This document shows, piece after piece, positions 1-6,693 of a stretch of DNA of 8,281 bases. A model generated the notes under the pieces. The model did no database searches and was not told where the DNA came from. It saw nothing but the letters and a program-made list of their open reading frames with translations. The position numbers were made by a program, and so were the translations under genes. How positions within the stretch are numbered: position 1 is the stretch's first letter; each line of letters begins with the position of its first letter. Source of the stretch: Pseudomonadota bacterium (lineage in GTDB: Bacteria; Pseudomonadota; Alphaproteobacteria; Rhizobiales; Xanthobacteraceae); assembly GCA_023405565.1 (NCBI GenBank), contig JAEXXW010000082.1, positions 1-8,281 of the forward strand, in the 5' to 3' direction.

Positions 1-182
1 CTCGTGAGAATGGTCGGAACGTTGAAAGCTTTTGCAAGCTTCGCGAGCGCGGTCACATTATTGACCACGGCCTGCGGATCATGGCTGTTCACGTTCGTAA
101 GCTGAAAAGCCTGATGATCGATCAAAATGAGGACCGAATCTTCAGGACGAAGAAGCGAAGCAAGGCCATTACGAAAGGTCAT
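1..182 (-). CDS. Isochorismatase-fold (YcaC-like) cysteine hydrolase, N-terminal part, cut by window edge
   Basis: Reading the minus strand from the ATG at 182-180 gives an uninterrupted 60-codon frame that runs off the left edge. It begins MTFRNGLASLLRPEDSV, then LILIDHQAFQL and NNVTALAKLAKAFNVPTILT. The hydrophobic strand followed by IDHQ (Asp22) is the first beta strand and catalytic Asp of the isochorismatase-like hydrolase fold; the VTALAKLAKAFNVPTILT helix-strand segment is typical of the YcaC-like subgroup. The catalytic Lys and Cys would lie beyond the window, so activity and substrate cannot be judged. An AAGGA ribosome binding site (190-194) sits 7 nt before the ATG; the ATG a few bases upstream leads at once to a stop. 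The gene is divergent from the LysR regulator at 339, the usual layout for a LysR regulator and its target. Family assignment is firm; the substrate is unknown. Confidence 0.85.
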   Translation of the reverse strand, partial: MTFRNGLASLLRPEDSVLILIDHQAFQLTNVNSHDPQAVVNNVTALAKLAKAFNVPTILT

Positions 183-271
183 TCTTTCATCCTTTGCCGC
201 CGTCGTGGGCGGCATTTGGTTTTTCCGGGAGGCATGCACCAGCGGCGGCGCTGCACGGAACGCGGAATTGT

Positions 272-288
272 CATTACTATGCGTGATG
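272..288. promoter_or_regulatory. Candidate LysR-type binding site in the divergent intergenic region
   Basis: The gap between the divergent hydrolase (starts at 182) and the LysR gene (TTG at 339) contains an imperfect dyad, CATTAC-N5-GTGATG, pairing at 5 of 6 arm positions. It holds a T-N11-A core (T274 to A286), the general LysR box form. Position and symmetry fit an operator for autoregulation and for control of the neighbour. T-N11-A alone is common by chance, so this is tentative. It overlaps the alternative ATG at 279, which fits better if translation of the regulator starts at 339. Confidence 0.3.
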
Positions 289-338
289 CGATAGTGCCCT
301 TTTGTGCCAAGCTGTGTCGCGAAACCGGGAACGCTGAA

Positions 339-1220
339 TTGGACATCGAAGATCTGCAAACATTCGTGGAAGTTGCTGATGCCGGGGGCGTTTCGCCCGC
401 TGCGCGTCGGCTCGGCGTCTCCAAATCGATCGTCAGCCGACGGCTTGCCCGGCTTGAAGCGGAACTTGGCGTCCAGCTTCTCGCACGAACCACCCGCGGC
501 GCCTCTCTCACGGAAGCCGGGGCCACGTTCCGGGACCATGCAGCCAGAGTCAGCGCCGAGATCGACCTAGCCAGGGAAACGATCCTACCCGCCGGCGACC
601 TTCGCGGCCGCTTGCGAGTTGCCGTGCCGCTTTCTTTCGGCCCGACTCACTTCGCTCCCATGCTCGCGGAAATGGCGCGACGCCACCCCCAGCTGCACAT
701 CCACACCCGCTACAGTGATCGCTTCGTTGATCTGATCGCGGAGGGGTACGATTGTGCGATCCGGGTTGGCTACCTTCAGGACTCGAACTTGATCGCAAGA
801 CGCATCGGACCAATCCATGGGAAGTTCGTCGCGAGTCCGACCTACATCAAGGCGCATGGGTCGCCCGAGACGCCGGAGGAACTCGTCGCTCATGAGGCTC
901 TCCTGCAAGGCACCGAAGCCTGGCAACTCATGGATGGCGACGAGATCATCACGGTTCGTCCGCAAGGGCGCTTCAAGGCGGACAACGGCACCGCTCTCGC
1001 CGCCGCCGCAGCAGCAGGGCTCGGCATCGCCTGCCTCCCCGACGGCCTCATCCATGAATATATTGCGTCTGGTGCGCTCATGCCGGTCATGACACGCCAT
1101 CCACCACCCCCGGCTGGAGCATATGTCATCCGCCCACCAAGTCAGCATCCCGCAAGGAAGGTTCGGGTCCTCACCGAATTGCTGATCGAGTATTGCGAAC
1201 CGGCTCCGGCCTCTGCGTGA
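339..1220 (+). CDS. LysR-family transcriptional regulator
   Basis: This is a cytoplasmic DNA-binding regulator of 293 residues, the usual LysR size. Residues 1-60 form the winged helix-turn-helix: DIEDLQTFVEVADAGG, then SPAARRLGVSKSIVSRRLARLE, then LGVQLLARTTRG, and the LTEAG that closes the domain. The rest is the periplasmic-binding-protein-like effector domain (GRLRVAVPLSFGPTHFAPML, then DCAIRVGYLQDSNLIARRI, then NGTALAAAAAAGLGIACLPD), closest in style to the CrgA-like group. I chose TTG at 339 because it puts the start directly before DIEDLQTF, as in family members, and GGGA at 327-330 lies 8 nt upstream. An in-frame ATG at 279 would add 20 residues with no family counterpart and has poor spacing to a ribosome site. 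Divergence from the isochorismatase-fold hydrolase suggests that gene is its target. The effector is unknown. Confidence 0.9.
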   Translation: MDIEDLQTFVEVADAGGVSPAARRLGVSKSIVSRRLARLEAELGVQLLARTTRGASLTEAGATFRDHAARVSAEIDLARETILPAGDLRGRLRVAVPLSFGPTHFAPMLAEMARRHPQLHIHTRYSDRFVDLIAEGYDCAIRVGYLQDSNLIARRIGPIHGKFVASPTYIKAHGSPETPEELVAHEALLQGTEAWQLMDGDEIITVRPQGRFKADNGTALAAAAAAGLGIACLPDGLIHEYIASGALMPVMTRHPPPPAGAYVIRPPSQHPARKVRVLTELLIEYCEPAPASA

Positions 1221-1318
1221 GCTGCCCCTGTCTGAGTGGCACGCCGACCATGATGGTCTGGATCACGAAAGGGACGACCAATGCCGAACAAGAAACATAA
1301 GCCCGCGGGAAGCCTGGT

Positions 1319-2884
1319 TCACTCCCACTCGATTGTGCCGGGTGGCTTTGAGGTCACGTCATAGACGACGCGATTGACACCCTTCACCTCATTGATGATG
1401 CGCGTTGCGACATGGCCGAGGAACTTCATGTCGAAGTGATAGAAGTCGGCGGTCATGCCGTCGGTCGACGTCACCGCACGCAGGCCAAGCACATAATCGT
1501 AGGTGCGCCCGTCGCCCATCACGCCGACGGTCTTCACCGGCAGGATCACCGCGAAAGCCTGCCAGATGTCGTCATAGAGACCGTGCCGGCGGATTTCCTC
1601 GATATAGATATCGTCGGCAAGCCGCAGGATATCGAGCTTGTCCTTGCTCACCGGTCCGGGGCAACGAATGGCAAGCCCCGGTCCCGGAAATGGATGACGG
1701 CCGACAAACACTTCCGGCAGACCGAGTTCGCGGCCGAGCGCACGCACCTCGTCCTTGAACAATTCGCGCAAGGGTTCGACGAGCTTCATGTTCATGCGCG
1801 CGGGCAAACCGCCGACATTGTGATGCGACTTGATGGTCACAGAGGGGCCGCCGGTGAAAGACACGCTTTCGATCACATCCGGATAGAGCGTGCCCTGCGC
1901 AAGAAAATCGGCGCCGCCGAGCTTGCGCGCTTCTTCGTCGAACACATCGATGAACAGCTTGCCGATGATCTTGCGCTTCTGCTCGGGATCATCGACACCG
2001 GCCAGCTCTTTCAGGAACAGGTCTTCCGCTTCGACATGGATGAGCGGGATATTGTAGCTCTCACGGAACAGCGCGACGACCTTCTCGGCTTCACCAAGAC
2101 GCAGCAGACCATGATCGACGAACACGCAGGTGAGCTGCTCGCCGATCGCTTCATGGATGAGCACCGCCGCCACCGATGAATCGACGCCGCCGGACAATCC
2201 GCAGATGACCTTGCCCTTGCCGACCTGCTTGCGGATCTTCTCGATCGCCTCGTCCTTGAAGGCGCGCATGGTCCAGTCGCCGGTAAAGCCGGCGATCTTG
2301 CGCACGAAGTTGCGCAGGAGCGCGGCACCGTGCGGCGTGTGCATCACCTCGAGATGGAATTGCGTCGCGTAGAATTTCCGCTCATCGTCGGCAATGACCG
2401 CAATCGGCGCATTGGGCGATGTCGCAACGGTGCGAAAGCCGGCCGGCGGTACGGTGACGCGATCGCCATGGCTCATCCAGACCGGATAGCTCTGGCCCCT
2501 TTCCCACACGCCTTCGAACAACGGCGTTGAATCGTCGGTTACGGTCACTTCGGCGCGGCCGAACTCGCGATGATGTCCACCTTCGACCTTGCCGCCGAGC
2601 TGCTGCGCCATGGCCTGTTCGCCGTAGCAGATGCCGAGGACCGGCACGCCGGCCTCATAGATCGCAGGAGGCGCGAGCGGTGCGCCTTGCTCGTGCACCG
2701 AAGCCGGACCGCCGGATAGAATCACGGCCTTCGGCTTCATCGCCTTGAAGGCCTCTTCGGCTTTCTGGAAGGGAACGATCTCGGAGTAAACGCCCTCCTC
2801 GCGGACGCGCCGCGCGATGAGCTGCGTGACCTGCGAGCCGAAATCGATGATGAGAAGTTTGTCGTGCTGGGGTGTGTGCGCCAT
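1319..2884 (-). CDS. guaA: GMP synthase (glutamine-hydrolysing)
   Basis: Catalyses the last step of GMP synthesis: XMP + ATP + glutamine to GMP + AMP + PPi + glutamate. The 521 residues are close to the usual length. An N-terminal class I glutamine amidotransferase domain (about 8-200) shows [18 protein letters not shown], the nucleophile elbow GICYGEQ (Cys86) and His177/Glu179 completing the triad. The ATP pyrophosphatase domain carries the PP-loop SGGVDSS (231-237) and VDHGLLR. The C-terminal dimerisation and XMP-binding domain shows [22 protein letters not shown] (396-407) and the terminal KPPGTIEWE. One oddity is Leu178 between the triad His and Glu, where the family normally has Pro. It lies 45 nt downstream of the methyltransferase gene on the same strand, so it is probably cotranscribed. 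No strong ribosome site is visible before the ATG at 2884. Its 3' end converges on the LysR gene and no clear intrinsic terminator is seen between them. Confidence 0.98.
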   Translation of the reverse strand: MAHTPQHDKLLIIDFGSQVTQLIARRVREEGVYSEIVPFQKAEEAFKAMKPKAVILSGGPASVHEQGAPLAPPAIYEAGVPVLGICYGEQAMAQQLGGKVEGGHHREFGRAEVTVTDDSTPLFEGVWERGQSYPVWMSHGDRVTVPPAGFRTVATSPNAPIAVIADDERKFYATQFHLEVMHTPHGAALLRNFVRKIAGFTGDWTMRAFKDEAIEKIRKQVGKGKVICGLSGGVDSSVAAVLIHEAIGEQLTCVFVDHGLLRLGEAEKVVALFRESYNIPLIHVEAEDLFLKELAGVDDPEQKRKIIGKLFIDVFDEEARKLGGADFLAQGTLYPDVIESVSFTGGPSVTIKSHHNVGGLPARMNMKLVEPLRELFKDEVRALGRELGLPEVFVGRHPFPGPGLAIRCPGPVSKDKLDILRLADDIYIEEIRRHGLYDDIWQAFAVILPVKTVGVMGDGRTYDYVLGLRAVTSTDGMTADFYHFDMKFLGHVATRIINEVKGVNRVVYDVTSKPPGTIEWE

Positions 2885-2929
2885 GGCGGGTTTTAGAGGC
2901 GGAAATGGAGTCTGTCGAGCGGCAGAAGA

Positions 2930-4228
2930 CTAGTTGTGCCGCAGGACGCTGACGAAAAATCCGTCGGTTCCGGTGCGGCGCGGGGTCATCAGCAACCCTT
3001 CCGGCGAGATAAGAGCTGCCTTGGCGAATAGATAGCCGCGCTCTCCCAGAGCCGCCGCGACCTGGTCCGGCTTTTCCACGGAAAATCCGGCATGACGGGC
3101 CAGAAAGGCGCGGATTTGCGCACCATTCTCCTCATCCAGCACCGAACAGGTGATGTAGGCGATCCGGCCGCCGGGTTTCAGGAGCGGCACGGCCCGGTCC
3201 AGCACCGTCACCTCGTCCTTTCGCCGGAGTTCGAGGGCGCCCGGCCGTAGCCGCCATTTGGCGTCCGGGTTGCGGCGCCAGGAGCCTGTCCCGGTACACG
3301 GCGCGTCGATCAGGACAAGATCGATGGTGCCGTTCAGGTCGTCCAGGATTTCGGCCGAACCGCGTGGCGTGCGGACCTGCACATTGCGGATTCCGGCCCG
3401 CTCCAGCCGGGCATGGATCGGCGCCAATCGGCGTTTATCGGTATCTGTTGCGAAGATCTGGCCCTTGTTCTGCATCATGGCGGCCAGCGCCAGGGTCTTA
3501 CCGCCACCGCCGGCACACAGGTCCACGACCTGCTCACCTTGGGTGGCGCCCGAGAACAAGGCCGCGAGCTGCGACCCCTCATCCTGGATTTCGATGGCGC
3601 CCTTGATGAAGGCCGGCTCGGACTGGATGGCCGGGCTCTTGGCATCGGGCGCAACACGAATGCGCAGGCCGAACGGCGCCCAGCTAGTCAGTTCTGGCTC
3701 GTATTCTGCGAGTTCTGCAGCGATCTTGTCGCGCTCTGCCTTCAGTTCATTGACCCGCAGATCAAGCGGCGCGCGGGAGGCCAGAGCAGCCGCCTCCTCG
3801 GCCCGGGCCTCACCGAAGACAGCGGCGAAGCTGCCATCGAGCCATTGCGGATAATCGCCGGCGATATGCGGCGGCGCTTCGGAGAGGCTGGCCGACCCCA
3901 CGCGCTCGCGTTCGGCATCGCTCATCGGCTGGGGCGCGAAACGTGCACCGCTGAACAAGGCCGCGATCGCTTCGACATCGAGACCGCGTTCGAGATGCAA
4001 CATGCCGAGCATGTTCGCACGTGGCGTCGCTTCACCCATGACATGACAGCTCGACGCGCGGCGGCGCAACGCGTCATAGACAAGCCCCGCAATCGCCGCG
4101 CGATCGCCGGAGCCGGCGAAGCGGTGCGATAGGCCCCAATCCTTCAAGGCGTCGGGCGCCGGCCGGCGGCGCGCCTCGATATCGGTCAGAACTTCAATGG
4201 CGGCGGAAATGCGGGCTGCGGGTGTCAT
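2930..4228 (-). CDS. RsmB/NOP-family SAM-dependent RNA (cytosine-5) methyltransferase
   Basis: Transfers a methyl group from SAM to C5 of a cytosine in RNA, presumably rRNA; the exact target is not evident. Numbering from the upstream GTG at 4237 (three residues longer), motif X is EIQDEGSQ (216-223), SAM-binding motif I is DLCAGGGGKT (239-248), and motif IV is DAPCTGTGSWRRNPD, whose Cys314 normally releases the product. Motif VI is ITCSVLDEEN, whose Cys364 is normally the nucleophile. Both catalytic cysteines are therefore present. The first 150 residues are divergent and lack an obvious NusB-like signature, so I do not equate it with E. coli RsmB. I chose ATG at 4228 (432 residues) because AGGTGG lies 5 nt upstream; the GTG at 4237 falls inside that ribosome site. 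It follows the MAPEG gene by 59 nt and precedes guaA by 45 nt on the same strand. Confidence 0.93.
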   Translation of the reverse strand: MTPAARISAAIEVLTDIEARRRPAPDALKDWGLSHRFAGSGDRAAIAGLVYDALRRRASSCHVMGEATPRANMLGMLHLERGLDVEAIAALFSGARFAPQPMSDAERERVGSASLSEAPPHIAGDYPQWLDGSFAAVFGEARAEEAAALASRAPLDLRVNELKAERDKIAAELAEYEPELTSWAPFGLRIRVAPDAKSPAIQSEPAFIKGAIEIQDEGSQLAALFSGATQGEQVVDLCAGGGGKTLALAAMMQNKGQIFATDTDKRRLAPIHARLERAGIRNVQVRTPRGSAEILDDLNGTIDLVLIDAPCTGTGSWRRNPDAKWRLRPGALELRRKDEVTVLDRAVPLLKPGGRIAYITCSVLDEENGAQIRAFLARHAGFSVEKPDQVAAALGERGYLFAKAALISPEGLLMTPRRTGTDGFFVSVLRHN

Positions 4229-4233
4229 CGCAG

Positions 4234-4239
4234 CCACCT
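4234..4239 (-). promoter_or_regulatory. Ribosome binding site deciding the methyltransferase start
   Basis: On the minus strand AGGTGG is followed by 5 nt (CTGCG) and then the ATG at 4228. It is a strong Shine-Dalgarno match and contains the GTG at 4237, which would otherwise be taken as the start, so the ATG is preferred. Confidence 0.65.
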
Positions 4240-4246
4240 AGAGGCA

Positions 4247-4270
4247 TCGGCCCCTCATGACAAGGGCCGA
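4247..4270. repeat. Intergenic hairpin between the MAPEG and methyltransferase genes
   Basis: TCGGCCC (4247-4253) and GGGCCGA (4264-4270) form a perfect 7-bp stem with a 10-nt loop, inside the 59-nt gap between two same-strand genes. No run of T follows on the minus strand, so it is not a standard intrinsic terminator. It could act as an RNA processing or stability element or partly attenuate expression of the downstream genes. That role is inferred; the stem is seen directly. Confidence 0.4.
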
Positions 4271-4287
4271 CGGGTCCTGATCAAAGC

Positions 4288-4716
4288 CTATGGCCAAGGC
4301 AACGTCAGAATGCGGACGATATAAACACCCCACATGATCATCAGGACCACCGCACCGACCGCATAGAACGCACCCCGCGTCGGAACATGGTTGCTGGTGA
4401 CATGAACCACCGCCTGCAGCACCCGCATGATGACGAAGACCCAGGCGAGGATGACGAAAATGAGATCGGCCTGTTTGGTGATCAGTGCGAGGATGGTCAG
4501 GACATAGAACAGGACCGGCAATTCGAACTGGTTGGAGAAGGAGTGGCTGGCCTGCATCGCGTCTGCGGGCCATCCCTCCTTGCGGACAGCAATGTCCTGC
4601 CACCGCGTTTCCTTCGAGCTGAAGGCCCGCTGCCGGCGTGCTCCCAGCACGATGCCGACCACGAAGGTCAGAATCACGAGAACGAATATTGGCAGAAGGA
4701 CCATTTGCACCGACAT
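4288..4716 (-). CDS. MAPEG-family membrane protein
   Basis: A 142-residue inner-membrane protein with four predicted hydrophobic segments, at about 4-26, 65-80, 84-103 and 116-138. This matches the four-helix layout and size of MAPEG proteins (membrane-associated proteins in eicosanoid and glutathione metabolism). The family signature region is visible as SHSFSNQFELPVLFY in the loop and second helix, and RVLQAVVHVTSNHVPTRGAFYAVGA around the third and fourth helices. Eukaryotic members conjugate glutathione to electrophiles or isomerise eicosanoids; bacterial members of this short type are mostly uncharacterised, so the reaction here is unknown. GGAG lies 6 nt before the ATG at 4716. It starts 12 nt after the MDR reductase stop and is almost certainly cotranscribed with it. 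Confidence 0.9.
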   Translation of the reverse strand: MSVQMVLLPIFVLVILTFVVGIVLGARRQRAFSSKETRWQDIAVRKEGWPADAMQASHSFSNQFELPVLFYVLTILALITKQADLIFVILAWVFVIMRVLQAVVHVTSNHVPTRGAFYAVGAVVLMIMWGVYIVRILTLPWP

Positions 4717-4728
4717 GATGATCTCCGG

Positions 4729-5757
4729 TCAGGTTGTTTGTTCGGCGACGCGCACGAGCCGCTTGCCGAAATTCTCCCCACGCAACAGGCCGATCAAGGC
4801 CCGCGGCGCATTCTCGAAACCCTCGACGATGTCTTCGCGATACTTCACGCGACCGTTCTTCAGCCAGCCGGACATGTCGCGGAGGAAATCGTCATGCATC
4901 GCAGTGAAATCCGTCACCAGCAATCCGCGCACCGTCAGCCGCTTATTCAGGATCATGCGCCACACCGAAGGCAGCTTATCCGGCCCGCTTGGAGGTGCCG
5001 TATCGTTGTAATACGCAATGGTCCCGCAGATCGGCACACGCGCGAAGATGTTAAGCTGTGGAAGAACGGCCTCGAGAACGGCACCCGCGACATTCTCGAA
5101 ATAGATGTCGATACCGTTCGGACAGGCCGCGGCCAGGCGGCCCGACAGATCGGGCAATCGATGGTCGACACACTCGTCAAAGCCAAGCTCGTCTTTCACA
5201 AAACGGCACTTGTCCGGACCACCTGCGATGCCGACGACACGCAACCCCTTGATCTTCGCAATCTGTCCCACAACCGACCCGACCGCCCCTGACGCTGCCG
5301 CAACAACAAGCGTCTCGCCGGCTTTTGGTTTCCCGACATCGAGCAAGCCAGCATAAGCGGTCATCCCCGGCATCCCGAGCACGCCAAGCGCCGTCGAGAT
5401 CGGCGCGAGCGATGGATCGACCTTGCGAAGCCTTACGCCATCGGACAGCGTATGCGTCTGCCAGCCGGTGCGGCCCAGCACGATCTCGCCGACAGAAAAT
5501 TTCGGATTGTTCGACGCGATCACCTCACTGACCGTTTCTCCCTCCATCACGCCGCCGATCGGCACCGGGGCGGCATAGGACTTCGCATCGCTCATCCGTC
5601 CGCGCATGTAGGGGTCGAGTGACAGAAACAGGGTGCGAAGCAGCACCTCGCCGGCACCCGGCGACGGCACGTCATAGTCCTCCAGCCGCAGATCGGTTGT
5701 TTTCGGCTCGCCGACCGGACGGGAGGCAAGCACAAAGCGGCGCGCTTTTTCGGCCAT
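4729..5757 (-). CDS. NADPH-dependent zinc-free MDR oxidoreductase (CurA / leukotriene B4 dehydrogenase-like)
   Basis: Probably reduces the C=C bond of alpha,beta-unsaturated carbonyl compounds with NADPH in the cytoplasm. From the chosen start, 342 residues match the usual length of this family. The N-terminal catalytic domain has LDPYMRGRM (48-54 region), YAAPVPIGGVMEG and LGMPGMTAYAGL (127-138). The Rossmann domain has the nucleotide-binding turn AASGAVGSVVGQ (154-165) and AGGPDKC (178-184), the region that contacts the NADP phosphate in relatives, then YFENVAG (219-225). The C-terminus is GKRLVRV. The cysteine clusters of zinc-dependent members are absent. The ATG at 5757 (MAEKARRF) was chosen because GGAG lies 10 nt upstream and relatives start here; an in-frame ATG at 5829 would add 24 residues of low-complexity leader. 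It is first in a run with MAPEG, methyltransferase and guaA. The substrate is unknown. Confidence 0.92.
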   Translation of the reverse strand: MAEKARRFVLASRPVGEPKTTDLRLEDYDVPSPGAGEVLLRTLFLSLDPYMRGRMSDAKSYAAPVPIGGVMEGETVSEVIASNNPKFSVGEIVLGRTGWQTHTLSDGVRLRKVDPSLAPISTALGVLGMPGMTAYAGLLDVGKPKAGETLVVAAASGAVGSVVGQIAKIKGLRVVGIAGGPDKCRFVKDELGFDECVDHRLPDLSGRLAAACPNGIDIYFENVAGAVLEAVLPQLNIFARVPICGTIAYYNDTAPPSGPDKLPSVWRMILNKRLTVRGLLVTDFTAMHDDFLRDMSGWLKNGRVKYREDIVEGFENAPRALIGLLRGENFGKRLVRVAEQTT

Positions 5758-5911
5758 GGCAGGATATCTCCAATCCGCCGCTGATACAGGAGCGCTCCCA
5801 CCGGCACCAGCCGTTCTGGCAGAAATCATCGGTGTGACGGCTTCAGGTCATTGAACCCGACCGGGCCTTGCAGCAACAAAGCACCATCTTGGCTCATCCG
5901 CATATTCCGAC

Positions 5912-6622
5912 ATGAAAATCATCGTTGCCTTTCTCGCCGGCCTTCCGGGTGCCGTTGCCGGATTTTTCGCAGGGCTTGGCATCGGCATGCTGCTGGTCGA
6001 TGTCCTGCGCATTTCCAGTTTCGAAGGACAATCCGGTTATTCCGTTTTCTTCATCGCGGCGTCAGGCTGCCTTGTCGGCTTTTTCGCCGCGGTTATCCTC
6101 ACCCTAATTTTTTACGGCGGACATCGCCGCATCGGCGCATTAGCCGGGCGCGTGGCGCTGATCGTGATTGCGCTAGCCGCGATCGTGACCGTCGGAATCC
6201 AGGTCAGGCTCGCCAATGTCGAGCACTTTTCCGGGCCCAATCCGCGCATGCAGTTCGAGATCCGTCTGCCCGAAGGCGCCCCCGTGCCAAACCGTGCCGA
6301 CATCAACATCGAATTACATGCAGGATCACAGCGTGTCGGCCCGCAGCTCGAAGACAACTGGATCTGGCACGATGGCAACCGACCGGTTCTGAGCGGCTTC
6401 ACGCCACTCTACACGCGAACCTCCCCTCGTCTGCTGATCGTGTCGCTGCCAGACACGCCAAAGCTGATCTTCAGCATCAAGCTGGCCTCCACGCCGCGAA
6501 CGGCCAAATTCTACGGCGACTGGCAACGCGTCGATTATCTCGACGATGGCAGGGCGGATACGCAGCCGCGCAAGCCGAACAAGAATGAGACTTACGAGAT
6601 TCGCTATTATGTGAGCGATTGA
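5912..6622 (+). CDS. Membrane-anchored protein of unknown function
   Basis: I do not recognise this 236-residue protein. Residues 4-30 are a Gly/Ala-rich hydrophobic segment, 44-69 a second and 77-97 a third, giving three membrane helices. They are followed by a soluble C-terminal domain of about 135 residues (PRMQFEIRLPEGAPVP, then INIELHAGSQRVGPQ, then KFYGDWQRVDYL, ending YEIRYYVSD). The alternating hydrophobic pattern there suggests a beta-rich fold. With the short HRR loop between helices 2 and 3 on the cytoplasmic side, the soluble domain would be periplasmic, but that topology is inferred. It is divergent from the reductase gene (154-nt gap) and is followed after 71 nt by an exported hydrolase gene on the same strand. 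No convincing ribosome site precedes the ATG at 5912. It is intact and coding-like, not a broken gene. Confidence 0.75.
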   Translation: MKIIVAFLAGLPGAVAGFFAGLGIGMLLVDVLRISSFEGQSGYSVFFIAASGCLVGFFAAVILTLIFYGGHRRIGALAGRVALIVIALAAIVTVGIQVRLANVEHFSGPNPRMQFEIRLPEGAPVPNRADINIELHAGSQRVGPQLEDNWIWHDGNRPVLSGFTPLYTRTSPRLLIVSLPDTPKLIFSIKLASTPRTAKFYGDWQRVDYLDDGRADTQPRKPNKNETYEIRYYVSD

Positions 6623-6637
6623 ACAACCACGGATGCA

Positions 6638-6666
6638 TTCCGGATTCCGGAAAGCGATGCTAATAT
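6638..6666 (+). promoter_or_regulatory. Possible promoter of the alpha/beta hydrolase gene
   Basis: TAATAT at 6661-6666 is a near-consensus -10 box, 27 nt before the ATG at 6694. The hexamer 17 bp upstream, TTCCGG at 6638-6643, matches the -35 consensus only weakly. The spacer includes the 8-bp palindrome TTCCGGAA (6645-6652 region). The weak -35 keeps confidence low. Confidence 0.25.
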
Positions 6667-6693
6667 CTCCCGTTTTCAACGAGAGATAACACA

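Noticed and set aside
81..338. Upstream extension of the LysR frame to 81 or 279
   Set aside because: The extension overlaps the convincing minus-strand hydrolase start, has no family similarity, and the TTG at 339 has better spacing to a ribosome site.
1246..1258. 13-bp palindrome GACCATGATGGTC between the LysR gene and guaA as a shared terminator
   Set aside because: Only 4 bp can pair around a usable loop and no T-run follows on either strand.
1412..2179. Long open frame on the plus strand opposite guaA
   Set aside because: It is antisense to an unmistakable guaA and shows no protein-family signal; long antisense frames are expected in GC-rich genes.
3413..4132. Long plus-strand frame opposite the methyltransferase
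   Set aside because: Antisense shadow of a gene with all catalytic motifs intact.
4387..5292. A 301-codon plus-strand frame spanning the MAPEG and reductase genes
   Set aside because: It runs antisense across two well-supported genes and their junction, with charged low-complexity content typical of shadow frames.
5758..5829. 24-residue N-terminal extension of the reductase
   Set aside because: No ribosome site at 5829, and the family starts at MAEKARRF, where GGAG is suitably placed.
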